Source: Amycolatopsis anabasis
GTDB lineage: Bacteria > Actinomycetota > Actinomycetes > Mycobacteriales > Pseudonocardiaceae
Length of the DNA: 64,000 bases
Assembly: GCF_009765355.1 (NCBI RefSeq)
Contig: NZ_VTHK01000044.1
Coordinates: forward strand, 1 to 64,000
Reading direction: 5' to 3'
The translations under genes and the position numbers were made by a program. Under the pieces are notes generated by a model. That model saw nothing but the letters and a program-made list of their open reading frames with translations. It did not search any database and was not told the DNA's origin. Positions 57,501 through 61,220 of this stretch are shown piece after piece. How positions within the stretch are numbered: the stretch's first letter is position 1; the number at the start of each line of letters is the position of its first letter.

Positions 57501-58817
57501 GTCCGCCACGCCGGGGACCGCGCGCACCACGTCCTCGACCTCGGCCGGGTGGATGTTCTCGCCGCCGCGGATGATCAGTTCCTTGATCCGCCCGGTGATG
57601 GTCAGGTAACCGAGCCCGTCGCGACGGGCCAGATCCCCGGTGCGGTACCAGCCGTCCCGCAGTGCGGAAGCCGTGGCCTCCGGCTGGTTGTGGTACCCGA
57701 GCATCACGTTCGGGCCGCGGACCCAGACCTCTCCCTCGTCGCCGGGCTCGGCGTCCTCGCCGGTGTCCGGCCGCACCACGCGCACCTTGAGCCCGGGGAC
57801 CGGGAGACCGCACGAACCGGGGACCAGCGCACCGGTCGGCCGGCTCATCGTGATCGCGCCGCAGGTCTCGGTGCTGCCGTAGCTGTCCACCAGCCGGACC
57901 CCGAAGGTGTTCTCGAACGACTCGCTCAGCGTCGCCGAAGTGACCGCGCCGGTGACCATGCAGACCCGGAGCCCGTCCGCGTCCAGCCCTTCGGTGCGAG
58001 CCTGCTTCAGCAGGTCGTGGTACATCGTGGGAACGCCGACCAGGAAGGTGAACCGCTCTTCGTGCAGCACCCGCACCACGTCGTCGCCCGCGAAACCGTC
58101 CGCGATCCTCGCCGTGGCGCCCACCGCGACCACCCCGTGCAGGCACAGGATGTGGGCCAGGGAATGGGACATCGGCAACGGCCACAACAGGTGGTCCGCG
58201 GGCGACAGTCCGAGCAGCGGCGCGTAGCAGGCCGCCACCGACCACAGGCAGTTCTCCTGGGTCGAGAGGACTCCTTTGGGGTGGCCGGTGGTGCCCGAGG
58301 TGTAGAGCATCCAGGCCGCCTCGTCCAGCGGCAGGTCGTCGCGCGGCGGGGCCTCGGGATCCGTGGTCGCCAAGGTCTCGAAGGACAGCGCGTCCGAGCC
58401 GGGCCCCGTCGCGCCCGCCACGACGACGGTGAGGTCGGCGCGCTCGCCCGCCACCCCGCGCAGTTGCGCCAGATGCGCGTCATCGGTGATCACCACTCGC
58501 GCGCCGCTGTCCTGGAGGATGTGCTCGAGTTCGCGGTCGGAGGTCCGCGGATGGACCGGCACGCCCACCGTGGCGGCGCGGACCGCGGTCAGGTACCCCT
58601 CGACGACCTCGACGCTGTTGTTGAGCCAGATCAGCACCCGTGCGCCCCGCGGCACACCGGCATCGGCCAGGTGTCCGGCCAGCCGTGCGGTCCGGCGTTC
58701 CAACTCCGCGTAAGTCACGCCGCGGCGCGCGTCGGAGAAGGCAACCTTCTCACCTCGTCGCCCGGCATGCGCTCGAAGCAGATCGGGCAACGGCCGGATC
58801 AGCTCGGATCGCGCCAT
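40866..58817 (-). CDS. Type I PKS, loading module plus modules 1-3
   Basis: This 5983-residue first synthase opens the operon; AGGAGG stands about seven bases before its ATG. Order: CoA-ligase about 1-510, degenerate KR about 520-880, ACP about 931. Module 1: KS about 991-1411, AT about 1511-1849, DH from about 1870, KR from about 2340, ACP about 2652. Module 2: KS about 2714-3131, AT about 3243-3586, dead DH, KR from about 4066, ACP about 4379. Module 3: KS about 4440-4857, AT about 4968-5313, KR from about 5551, ACP about 5868. The C-terminus (about 5900-5983, ending IDDLDVTSLVRMARESLDS) is a docking domain for the module 4 protein. There is no KSQ loading domain, so priming must use the ligase. 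Confidence 0.96.
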   Translation of the reverse strand: MARSELIRPLPDLLRAHAGRRGEKVAFSDARRGVTYAELERRTARLAGHLADAGVPRGARVLIWLNNSVEVVEGYLTAVRAATVGVPVHPRTSDRELEHILQDSGARVVITDDAHLAQLRGVAGERADLTVVVAGATGPGSDALSFETLATTDPEAPPRDDLPLDEAAWMLYTSGTTGHPKGVLSTQENCLWSVAACYAPLLGLSPADHLLWPLPMSHSLAHILCLHGVVAVGATARIADGFAGDDVVRVLHEERFTFLVGVPTMYHDLLKQARTEGLDADGLRVCMVTGAVTSATLSESFENTFGVRLVDSYGSTETCGAITMSRPTGALVPGSCGLPVPGLKVRVVRPDTGEDAEPGDEGEVWVRGPNVMLGYHNQPEATASALRDGWYRTGDLARRDGLGYLTITGRIKELIIRGGENIHPAEVEDVVRAVPGVADVAVAGKPDEALGEVPVAYVVPEIAGVVDAERIVAVCRERLSYFKVPAEVHEVEAIPRTASGKVARRKLLDEPARPHLVRDSAHESLFRVDWAPVAAAPATEERPGRWAVLGTDDLGLRDTEVAVETYGNLAALRDALADGAVVPEVVLAPRVGAASGDADEVRELLRAWLAEDAYTGARLVFVTRGAISAGAGEDVTDLVNAPLWGAVRAALAEHPERLALLDAGDGSAADIVTAIRSGETQLALRAGVLRAPRLVPVRAATARAASGIDEGTVLVVGDRDGVVARQLTGARVVSAEVADPAALEDLLTEISGKQPLRAVVYAAEGDPQLRVEGARRLHELTRESELRAFVLLSSADSLLGTGEDPDQAAADAFLDALAHHRRAHGLPAVSLARGARPGDDTDWLAALDLALGDGEPVLLAARLDEEALCAFGGSTERRPGAATTLRNRLSGLSAAERDQLLLDLVRTETASVLGDPDPGRIPARRAFKELGFDSRSAVALRDRLAAATGLSLAATVAFDRPTPAALADHLRAELLGTRDVESVPAEVADSGEPIAIVAMACRLPGGVTSPEELWDLVSAGVDAVSEFPADRGWDLAGLFDPDPDNPGTSYVREGGFLYGAGDFDPEFFGISPREALAMDPQQRLLLEISWEAFERAGIDPAWVRGSRTGVFAGVMFHDYASRLDTPPEGVEGYLGTGGAGSVVSGRVAYILGLEGPAVTVDTACSSSLVALHLAAQALRSGECSLALAGGVAVMATPSVFVEFSRQRGLAADGRCKSFAAAADGTGWSEGASLLLVERLSDARRHGHPVLAVLRGSAINSDGASNGLTAPSGPSQERVIRQALANARLEPSDVDAVEAHGTGTTLGDPIEANALLATYGRERAVPLLLGSVKSNIGHVQAAAGVAGVIKMVEAMRHGLLPRTLHVDAPTPHVDWSSGAVELLTEATPWPGLDRPRRAGVSSFGVSGTNAHVIVEQPPPVTEPAPARATAGPVPWVLSGRTERALRAQAERLLPRVGELDPVDVGYSLATTRARFEHRAVVVGADRDELSSGLRALARGAAATSVADVEGQAVFVFPGQGSQWTGMALDLLDTSPVFAQAWAESAGVVESLVDWSVTDALRGPLDRVDVVQPVLFAVLVSLARLWRSHGVEPAAVVGHSQGEIAAAYVAGALSLEDAARVVVLRSRLIAESLAGRGGMVSVGLPVDEVRERVARWDGRISVAAVNGPLSTVVSGEPGALAELVAACAGEDIRAKTIPVDYASHSAQVEDLRERLAEALEPVVALRPSIPFFSTVSGDWLDQAGTNAGYWYRNLRETVRFGAAIERLAEQGHRAFVEVSPHPVLTMSIEETVHDGVVLGTLRRDEPGLDRFLRSLGELHARGPAVDWDAVFAGRDARRVDLPTYAFQRRRFWLEAATGARDVTGLGLAAPVHPLLGAAVSLAEGDGLVLTGRLSTRTQAWLADHVVLDATIVPGSAFVELALRAGQEIGCHRLGELTLEAPLVLSERDAQLQVIVGGDGRTVSIHSRPGDAAARDPWTRHAVGTLAPGDQADPDELADWPPAGAEALEVTELYDRLAESGLDYGPAFQGLRAAWRRGEEIYTEVRLTEEQQAEATRFGIHPAALDAAVQGMELGAAGSGERRLAFVWSGVTLHATGAAALRVRLTPAGPDAVSLLAADETGTPVVSVDSLAVRPASAEQLRAARPDSLYRVDWTPVADARPEPIRWAVLGEDEPRLHAWLAASGEVSGAYADLEALAEAVDWGEPVPEAVVVTCGSGQTGVAEPVRDLLAEVSSLLRSWLADSRFGDSRLVVVTRDAVLSGDGGPDLVHAPVWGLVRSAQSEHPGRFVLVDLDGEEGSSWALPAALAAAEPQVAVRSGRVLVPRLARAFATDAEPTRLDTEGSVLVTGATGGLGRLVARHLVVSHGIRHLVLLSRRGAEAAGAAELLDELTGLGANVTFVACDVADREALSRALARVPGEHPLTAVVHTAGVVDDAVIESLTTEQLDHVLRPKLDGAWNLHELTREENLAAFVLFSSAATTFGAPGQAGYAAANAFLDALARHRRARGKQAVSLAWGLWAEAAGMGGRLAETDLARMARGGTKALSADEALGLFDAALGRAEAALVPVRLDTGALSTLEPLPELFRGLVRTRPRRAAETGARDGDATLARRLAALPEEDRGGALLDLVRTHAATVLGHASSAEVDPGRSFKELGFDSLTAVELRNRLGGVTGLRLSPTLIFNYPTPGVLADHLAAELLGTPGKTVAPAKATRVSSDDPIVIVAMSCRFPGGVTSPEELWRVVADEVDAIGPMPADRGWDLERLFDADPERAGKTYLREGGFIDGLVEFDARFFGINPREALAMDPQQRLLLETAWEVFERAGIDPASLRGEPVGVFAGTHGQDYGSLLAGAPADLEGYKATGTAGSVFSGRLAYTFGFEGPAVTVDTACSASLVALHQACHALRGGECSMALVGAASVISTPEPFVTFSRQRVLATDGRCKAFAAAADGTGMSEGVGMLLVERLSDAKRHGHPVLAVVRGSAVNSDGASNGLTAPHGPSQERVIRQALASAGLSTSDVDAVEAHGTGTALGDPIEAHAVLATYGQDRDRPLWLGSVKSNLGHTQAAAGLAGVIKMVMAMRHGTLPRTLHVDAPSPHVDWTAGDVRVLAEAQDWTANGHPRRAGVSSFGISGTNAHVILEQPPSSATAERSEPEELPAVLPFVVSGRSETALRAQAERLAEHVANHPGQRLTDLGFALATTRSAHPHRAAVLGRSREELLTGLAALGTGTSAPNVTQGLAVPGKVAFVFPGQGSQWPEMAVGLMDAWPVFADRLRQCDEALAPFVDFSVLAVLRAEPGAPTLDRLRVVQPVLFSVMVSLAELWRSFGVRPAAVVGHSQGEVAAACVAGALSLSDAARVVALRSRLIDEELSGRGGVVSVSLPAEELEPRLAKWGDRLAIAAVNGPASLAVAGEAAALDELMAELAEQEIRARRIRGADAAGHTAQIEALRERLLAELAPVAPRTAEIPFYSTVTGGPVDTAELDAGYWYRNAREPVLFERTVRALTADGHTAFLEPSPHPVLQAAVQETVDSAAVVGTLRRGEGGPDRFLTSLAEAHVHGIAVDWSAVFTADPKPVELPTYAFQRERFWLDTPAATGDVTSAGLGPADHPLLGAAVALPEVGGFLFTARLSAHSHPWLADCVVAGRTLVPPAVFVELAFRAGDQVGCDRLAELAAETPLVLPEGGAVRLQLTVGGPDETGRRVVAVHARPENAAEDEPWTRHATGVLVVGDAAEPVDLTAWPPEGATAVPVGEFYDDQEYGPAFQAVRAVWRRGDELFAELDLPEELASDAGEFGLHPALLDAALHGCRLLRPAAEPPFAARWRDVRLHATGADRLRIGLRMSTSDTVALAAADVTGAPVLSASAVEVRPIDWADAVPATPGDALFRIDWAELATGVAERTGRWVVLGEDYPDLGSLREAIGAGAPVPDYVVVPYPAADGELAPAARAGTRRMLEVLQTWLADERFAAARLVVLTSGAVSTGNGDGAPDLAQAPSWGLMRSAQSENPDRLILVDLDAHEASGHLVPAAVASGEPQVAVRAGILRVPRLVRVAPAAEPASPRFAPEGTVLITGGTGALGRRVAEHLVNAHGMRRLLLTSRRGERSPGAGELAARLAELGASVTFAACDTADRDTLATVLADVPAEHPLTAVVHAAGVIDDGVLGSLTGEQVDAVLRPKVDGALNLHELTADTELTAFVLFSSGAATFGSAGQGNYAAGNAFLDALAQYRRAHGKPAMSLAWGLWAERSESARQLEDGDLARLARSGTREISIEQGLALFDAALARDEAVLVPTRLDLAALRGQAKAGALPALLRGLVRVPVRRAGANAGSADSSLAAKLASLPESERDEVLLELVRTTAATVLGHTDADTIGPRRAFRELGFDSLTAVEFRNRLQNAAGLRLPATLVFDHPTPTAVGEYLRTELLGQRAPAVAQENAVADADEPIAIVAMSCRYPGGVRSPEDLWRLLDSGRDAISGLPTDRGWDLDALYDPDPDVPGTSYTREGGFLHDAAEFDAGFFGISPREAAAMDPQQRLLLEVSWEVLERAGIDAASLRGSRTGIFAGTSGQDYAALAANVPEADQGYLVTSTGASVLSGRVSYTLGLEGPAMTVDTACSSSLVALHLAAQALRAGECSLALAGGVTVLATPQTFIAASRQRGLAPDGRCKAFSERADGFGMAEGAGILLLERLSDARRNGHPVLAVLRGSAVNQDGASNGLTAPNGPSQQRAIRQALASAGLSTSDVDAVEAHGTGTSLGDPIEAQALLATYGRERNGNGPLWLGSVKSNIGHTLGAAGVAGVIKMVLALRHGILPRTLHVEQPSSHVDWTAGDVRLLSEPVPWPDTGRPRRAGISSFGISGTNAHAILEQAPASADGVAERTVEPGPWPVVLSGRSAAALRDQARRLTEHLASRPDTELVDLAYSLATTRSALEHRAVIVAADREELSRGLDAIAEDRIASGVMRGVARENVKSAFVFSGQGSQRVGMGRELYRAHPVFAEAFDHVCARLDTQLAGSVDRSIRDVVFADDESALLDQTVYTQAGLFAVEVALFRLVTHWGLAPDFVLGHSIGEVTAAHVAGVLDLEDAVALVAARGRLMQALPPGGAMVSVQAAEEHVLLLLRGREDRVGIAAVNGPASTVLSGDEEVVLELAERLAADGFKTRWLRVSHAFHSPRMDPMLDEFALVAEKLSYHVPEIPIVSNLTGRVVSDEIASAEYWVRHVRRAVRFADGVRELAAQGVGTFLELGPDGVSTAMVRDCLDDVVAVQALRRERPEAHSLFAAVARLHTQGVAPDWAAVFAGADARRVELPTYAFQRRRYWLDAPRSSTGPSGVDSWRYRMIWQPLAAGAPAALSGRWLVVTPSGLVDNEWVSGSAEILARGGAEVVTAEVDVAGDRGEVAERLRAAVGDEAVTGVFSLLGLDERAHPEHPSASRGLWLTVLLVQALGDAGLEAPLWCATRRAVSVSPGETVTGLRQAQLWGLGRVAALEYPTRWGGLVDLPDTPAERNQAQLVRVLTEAGDEDQLAIRDHAILTRRVAPAPLDDAGPAGEWKPSGTVLVTGGTGALGGHVARWLAAAGAEHLLLTSRRGPDAPGASELAAELTGLGVRVSVVACDMSDRDSVATLLDSVPADCPLTAVVHTAGVVADGILESLTPDRIAEVMRPKVDAALHLHELTRHLDLFAFVLYSAMAGAVGSPGQGNYAAANAFLDALAERRRAEGLPATSVSWGWWEGEGMARLEGVDQSRLRRNGLRPMAPERAVAALGRALDHGDSTLLVTNVDWAGFVPAFTSTRPSPLLERVAPAGRAEAAADAAAEADSGASALVSRLAGASGPERERIVLEAVCAHVAEILGYGPSDTVEVERGFLELGFDSLTAVELRNQLASRLGVRLPPTLIFDYPTPVALSAHLREQLVRELGDGTAADPRETEIRALLATIPLARLEEAGLLDELLGLGRGTNGAAVDGETDLIDDLDVTSLVRMARESLDS
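45510..50685 (-). other. PKS module 2: KS-AT(alkylmalonyl?)-DH(inactive)-KR-ACP
   Basis: The KS active site is DTACSASL. The AT has GHSQGE, but its specificity segment reads RGADAAGHTAQIE where methylmalonyl ATs read PVDYASHSAQVE. An xAGH signature is associated with ethylmalonyl and larger alkylmalonyl extenders. The DH has Cys in place of the catalytic His (WLADCVVAGRTLVPP) and is probably inactive. The KR keeps TGGTGALG, FSSGAATFG and GNYAAGNA. The expected result is an alkyl branch with a hydroxyl. Confidence 0.75.
50690..55857 (-). other. PKS module 1: KS-AT(methylmalonyl)-DH-KR-ACP
   Basis: KS has DTACSSS, EAHGTGT and KSNIGH. The AT has GHSQGE and DYASHS, the methylmalonyl pattern. The DH catalytic motif is HVVLDATIVP, with Asp instead of Gly, and the second motif is HPAALDAAVQ. 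The KR has TGATGGLG, FSSAATTFG and GYAAANA and looks active, with VDDA at the position of the LDD motif. The ACP is GFDSL. The outcome is a methyl branch with either an alkene or a hydroxyl. Confidence 0.85.
55860..58817 (-). other. PKS loading module: CoA ligase-KR(dead)-ACP
   Basis: The adenylating domain has YTSGTTGHPK at 172-181, DSYGSTETCG at 311-320, the hinge YRTGDLARRDG and the catalytic Lys501 in RTASGKVARR. It should activate a free aryl acid and load it on the ACP (GFDSRSAV, Ser about 931). Between them lies a KR-like region without function. The nucleotide motif reads VLVVGDRDGVVA, the RPK lysine segment is deleted (DPQLRVEGARRLHELT), and the catalytic Tyr position is Gln (DPDQAAADAFLDAL). 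Given dpgABC, the decarboxylase and the aldehyde dehydrogenase, the acid is probably 3,5-dihydroxybenzoate. Confidence 0.85.
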
Positions 58818-59084
58818 GAAGTCGCCTCCTGGTTTCGCTCATACACCGGCATGCTCGACTCCCGCGGCGGAAGAAAACCCGGCACGAATTACCTCGGCCT
58901 ATTTTCGAACCCCAGCACGAAAATCAAAGCTCGCCATTGATCGACAGACAACGCTGTCGTCCCCACAGAAAAGCCCGAACCATGGTGAGTTCACCCAAGG
59001 AATCACGGCCAGCGTAACCAGGCCTCCTACTCAAGTACAACCCTGACCCCAGCTTAGGGATGACCCCGAAAACCGGCCCCACCA

Positions 59085-59114
59085 GCACCCCCTAGCCCCG
59101 TCCCGGCACCCCCT
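59085..59114. promoter_or_regulatory. Direct repeat GCACCCCCT, 21-bp period, in the divergent promoter region
   Basis: GCACCCCCT occurs at 59085-59093 and again at 59106-59114, a 21-bp period, so both lie on the same DNA face. Each is followed by a CCTA-type extension (CCCCCTAG at 59088-59095; CCCCTA at 59115-59120). On the minus strand this reads AGGGGGTGC and TAGGGG, akin to the TAGGGGTT pair before the carboxyltransferase gene. This suggests one activator binding at both promoters. That is inference. Confidence 0.35.
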
Positions 59115-59210
59115 CCCCTACCCCTTATTCAGTTTTCCCAAGTCGAGACACCATCCCGTCGTTTCCCGACCCGACAAAGTACGGTAAACCTGAGAACTAC
59201 CCGATGCTAC

Positions 59211-59240
59211 TTGCGAATGAGCCAGAATCGCGCTTAGCAT
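59211..59240 (+). promoter_or_regulatory. dpgA: Candidate promoter for the dpgABC operon
   Basis: TTGCGA at 59211-59216 and TAGCAT at 59235-59240 are separated by 18 bp and resemble -35 and -10 boxes of housekeeping sigma factors. They lie about 75 nt before the dpgA ATG. Many actinobacterial promoters do not match these boxes, so this is only a candidate. Confidence 0.3.
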
Positions 59241-59269
59241 CCGGTCAGGTGCAAAGTCGCCCTTATCAG

Positions 59270-59286
59270 GGCCCGGCTTCCGGGCC
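59270..59286 (+). promoter_or_regulatory. Hairpin in the dpgA leader
   Basis: GGCCCGG (59270-59276), a CTT loop, and CCGGGCC (59280-59286) form a perfect 7-bp all-GC stem 27 nt before the dpgA ATG. If transcription starts upstream, this stem would lie in the leader close to the ribosome-binding region. It could also be an operator. No U-tract follows, so it is not a classic terminator. Confidence 0.45.
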
Positions 59287-59313
59287 GGACCGACAGTTTT
59301 CCTGGGGTCTTAA

Positions 59314-60462
59314 ATGACACAAACGCAAGTTTTGGTCCCTGCTGTCTCCACCGACGACGGCGCGGTGAGCGCGGAACCGGCCGGGTCCGCGCCGAGAATC
59401 ATCGGCGTCGGCACGGCCGTACCGGCATTTTCCTACTCGCAGGAAGAGCTGCTCGACGTGTTCCGCATCGAGGACCCGCGAGTGCGGTCGGTGTTCCTGA
59501 ACAGCGCGATCGAACGTCGTTTCCTGAACCTGCCGCCCAAGCTGCCCGACGGCGCGCGGCGCATGGAGACCCAGGGGGAGTTGCTGGAGAAGCACCGCAC
59601 CCACGGCATCGAGATGGGCGCGCGGGCCCTGCAGTCCTGCCTCAAGCAGGCCGAGGCCGACCTCGACGATGTCAGCTATCTGTGCTGCGTGACCTCGACC
59701 GGTTTCCTCACCCCGGGTTTCAGCGCGCTGGTGATCCGCGAACTGGGGCTGCGGCACGAGTGCAGCCGCCTCGACGTGGTCGGCATGGGCTGCAACGCGG
59801 GGCTCAACGGCCTCAGCGCGGTCGCCGGCTGGTCCCGGGCACATCCCGGCCGCTTGGCCGTGATGTTGTGCATCGAGGCGTGTTCGGCGGCCTATGTCTT
59901 CGACGGGACGATGCGCACGTCGGTGGTCAACAGCCTGTTCGGCGACGGCTCCTCGGCGGTGGCCGTCCTGGCCGATCCCGAGGACCGGCGCGAGGGACCC
60001 ACGATCCTGAAGTTCGCCAGCTGCATCGTGCCCGAGGCGATCGACGCCATGCGGTACGACTGGGACGACAAAGAGGGCAAGTTCAGCTTCTTCCTCGACC
60101 AGGAGGTGCCCTACGTCGTCGGCGCGCACGCCGAGATCATCATCGATCGGCTGCTCGCCGGAACCGATCTGCGCCGCAGTGACATCTCGCACTGGATCAT
60201 CCACTCCGGCGGCAAGAAGGTCATCGACTCGGTCATGGTCAACCTCAACCTCACCCGCCGCGATGTGCGGCACACCACGAGCGTGCTCCGGGACTACGGC
60301 AACCTGTCCAGCGGCTCGTTCCTGTTCTCCTACAGCGGTCTGGTGGACGAGGGCGTGGTGAACCCCGGTGACTACGGCGTGCTGATGACGATGGGGCCGG
60401 GTTCGACGATCGAGACGGCCCTCATTCAATGGCGGCCCGGTGACGAGTCGCGATCCCGGTGA
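59314..60462 (+). CDS. dpgA: DpgA, 3,5-dihydroxyphenylacetyl-CoA synthase (type III PKS)
   Basis: This 382-residue bacterial type III PKS has the full triad: Cys160 in GMGCNAGLNG, His297 in WIIHSGG and Asn330 in RDYGNLSSGS. The family uses four malonyl-CoA to make 3,5-dihydroxyphenylacetyl-CoA. It is best known from glycopeptide antibiotic clusters, where it leads to dihydroxyphenylglycine. The extra N-terminal 25 residues before RIIGVGTAVP are poorly conserved. The leader lacks a strong ribosome-binding site (TGGGG about six bases ahead). It is the first gene of a plus-strand operon with dpgB, dpgC and an aldehyde dehydrogenase, transcribed away from the type I PKS. Confidence 0.95.
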   Translation: MTQTQVLVPAVSTDDGAVSAEPAGSAPRIIGVGTAVPAFSYSQEELLDVFRIEDPRVRSVFLNSAIERRFLNLPPKLPDGARRMETQGELLEKHRTHGIEMGARALQSCLKQAEADLDDVSYLCCVTSTGFLTPGFSALVIRELGLRHECSRLDVVGMGCNAGLNGLSAVAGWSRAHPGRLAVMLCIEACSAAYVFDGTMRTSVVNSLFGDGSSAVAVLADPEDRREGPTILKFASCIVPEAIDAMRYDWDDKEGKFSFFLDQEVPYVVGAHAEIIIDRLLAGTDLRRSDISHWIIHSGGKKVIDSVMVNLNLTRRDVRHTTSVLRDYGNLSSGSFLFSYSGLVDEGVVNPGDYGVLMTMGPGSTIETALIQWRPGDESRSR

Positions 60463-60480
60463 TTCCCGATCAGGAGATGA

Positions 60481-61212
60481 GTGACCCAGATGTCTTCGAA
60501 TGACGTTCGTACCCGGCCGGCCGATCACGGGGCCATCCGTCTCGAGCTGACCGGCGGCGGTGCGCTGGCATCGTCGCTGGTCGTCAGCGTGAACGAGTTC
60601 TGCGACCAGGTGGAGGACGCGGTTTCCGGCGGAGACCGCCCCCTGGGCGTGGTGCTGATTTCCCCGGGCACCGGCCCGGAACCCGAAGAAGTCGGCATCC
60701 GGCTGGTGAACCGGTGGGAACGCGTGCTGCGCAGGGTCGAGCGGCTGGGCGCGGTGACCATCGCGGTGGTCGAGCGGGACTGCGCGGGCCCGGCGGTCGA
60801 ACTGCTCCTCGCGACCGACTACCGGCTCGGGGCGGCGAACGCGAACCTGGCACTGCCGGTCGGCACGGGACAGTTCTGGCCGGGCATGGTCCTCCACCGC
60901 CTGGCCAACCAACTCGGCGTCTCCCGCACGCGGCAGTTGCTCCTGCGCTCGCCGGAGCTGCCCGCGGCACGCGCGGCCGAACTGGGCCTGCTCGACGAGA
61001 TCACCGAGGACCTCGCCGGTTCACTCGCCGCTGCCGTGGAATCCTTCCGCACGGTCGACGGGCCGGAGTTCGCCGTCCGGCGGCGACTGCTGCTGGACGC
61101 GCCCACCACGACCTTCGAGGACGCGCTGGGCGTGCATCTCGCCGCCTGCGACCGATCCCTGCGCCGCGCCGCCAAGGACGTCGCGGATTCCGCCGCGATG
61201 GCAACGCTCTGA
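60481..61212 (+). CDS. dpgB: DpgB, enoyl-CoA hydratase-like helper of DpgA
   Basis: This 243-residue crotonase-fold protein has the typical segments VTIAVVERDCAGPAVELLLA, TDYRLGAANANLALPVGTG and the SRTRQLLLRSPELPAARAAE helix. In the Dpg pathway DpgB raises the turnover of DpgA and, with DpgD, helps dehydration and aromatisation. Assignment rests on its fold and its place between dpgA and dpgC. The GTG at 60481 has AGGAG four bases ahead; an ATG three codons later is possible. It follows dpgA by 18 nt. Confidence 0.85.
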   Translation: MTQMSSNDVRTRPADHGAIRLELTGGGALASSLVVSVNEFCDQVEDAVSGGDRPLGVVLISPGTGPEPEEVGIRLVNRWERVLRRVERLGAVTIAVVERDCAGPAVELLLATDYRLGAANANLALPVGTGQFWPGMVLHRLANQLGVSRTRQLLLRSPELPAARAAELGLLDEITEDLAGSLAAAVESFRTVDGPEFAVRRRLLLDAPTTTFEDALGVHLAACDRSLRRAAKDVADSAAMATL

Positions 61213-61220
61213 GGCCCCCG

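Larger units (their letters stand above)
58818..59313. promoter_or_regulatory. Divergent control region between the PKS operon and dpgA
   Basis: These 496 nt are clearly lower in GC than the flanking genes and hold no gene. Both long transcripts must start here. The PKS-side end carries a strong ribosome-binding site (AGGAGG) just before the synthase start. Near the middle are C-rich direct repeats (59085-59114) and several CCCCTA motifs. On the dpgA side are a candidate sigma-70-like promoter (59211-59240) and a perfect 7-bp hairpin (59270-59286). A weak candidate for the PKS promoter is TTGTAC with TACGCT at 18 bp (minus strand, 59040-59011). Confidence 0.6.

Noticed and set aside
14666..58817. 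Assignment of the cluster to kendomycin
   Set aside because: The starter logic and number of extension modules are similar, but here only three ATs have the clear methylmalonyl signature, there is a CCR cassette, and the reduction pattern does not fit as I recall the kendomycin pathway.
59041..59076. Possible PAS-LuxR (PimM-type) operator at CTTAGGGATGACCCCGAA
   Set aside because: Only the AGGGA and CCC halves fit; the centre and right end depart from the CTVGGGAWWTCCCBAG consensus, so I do not call a site.
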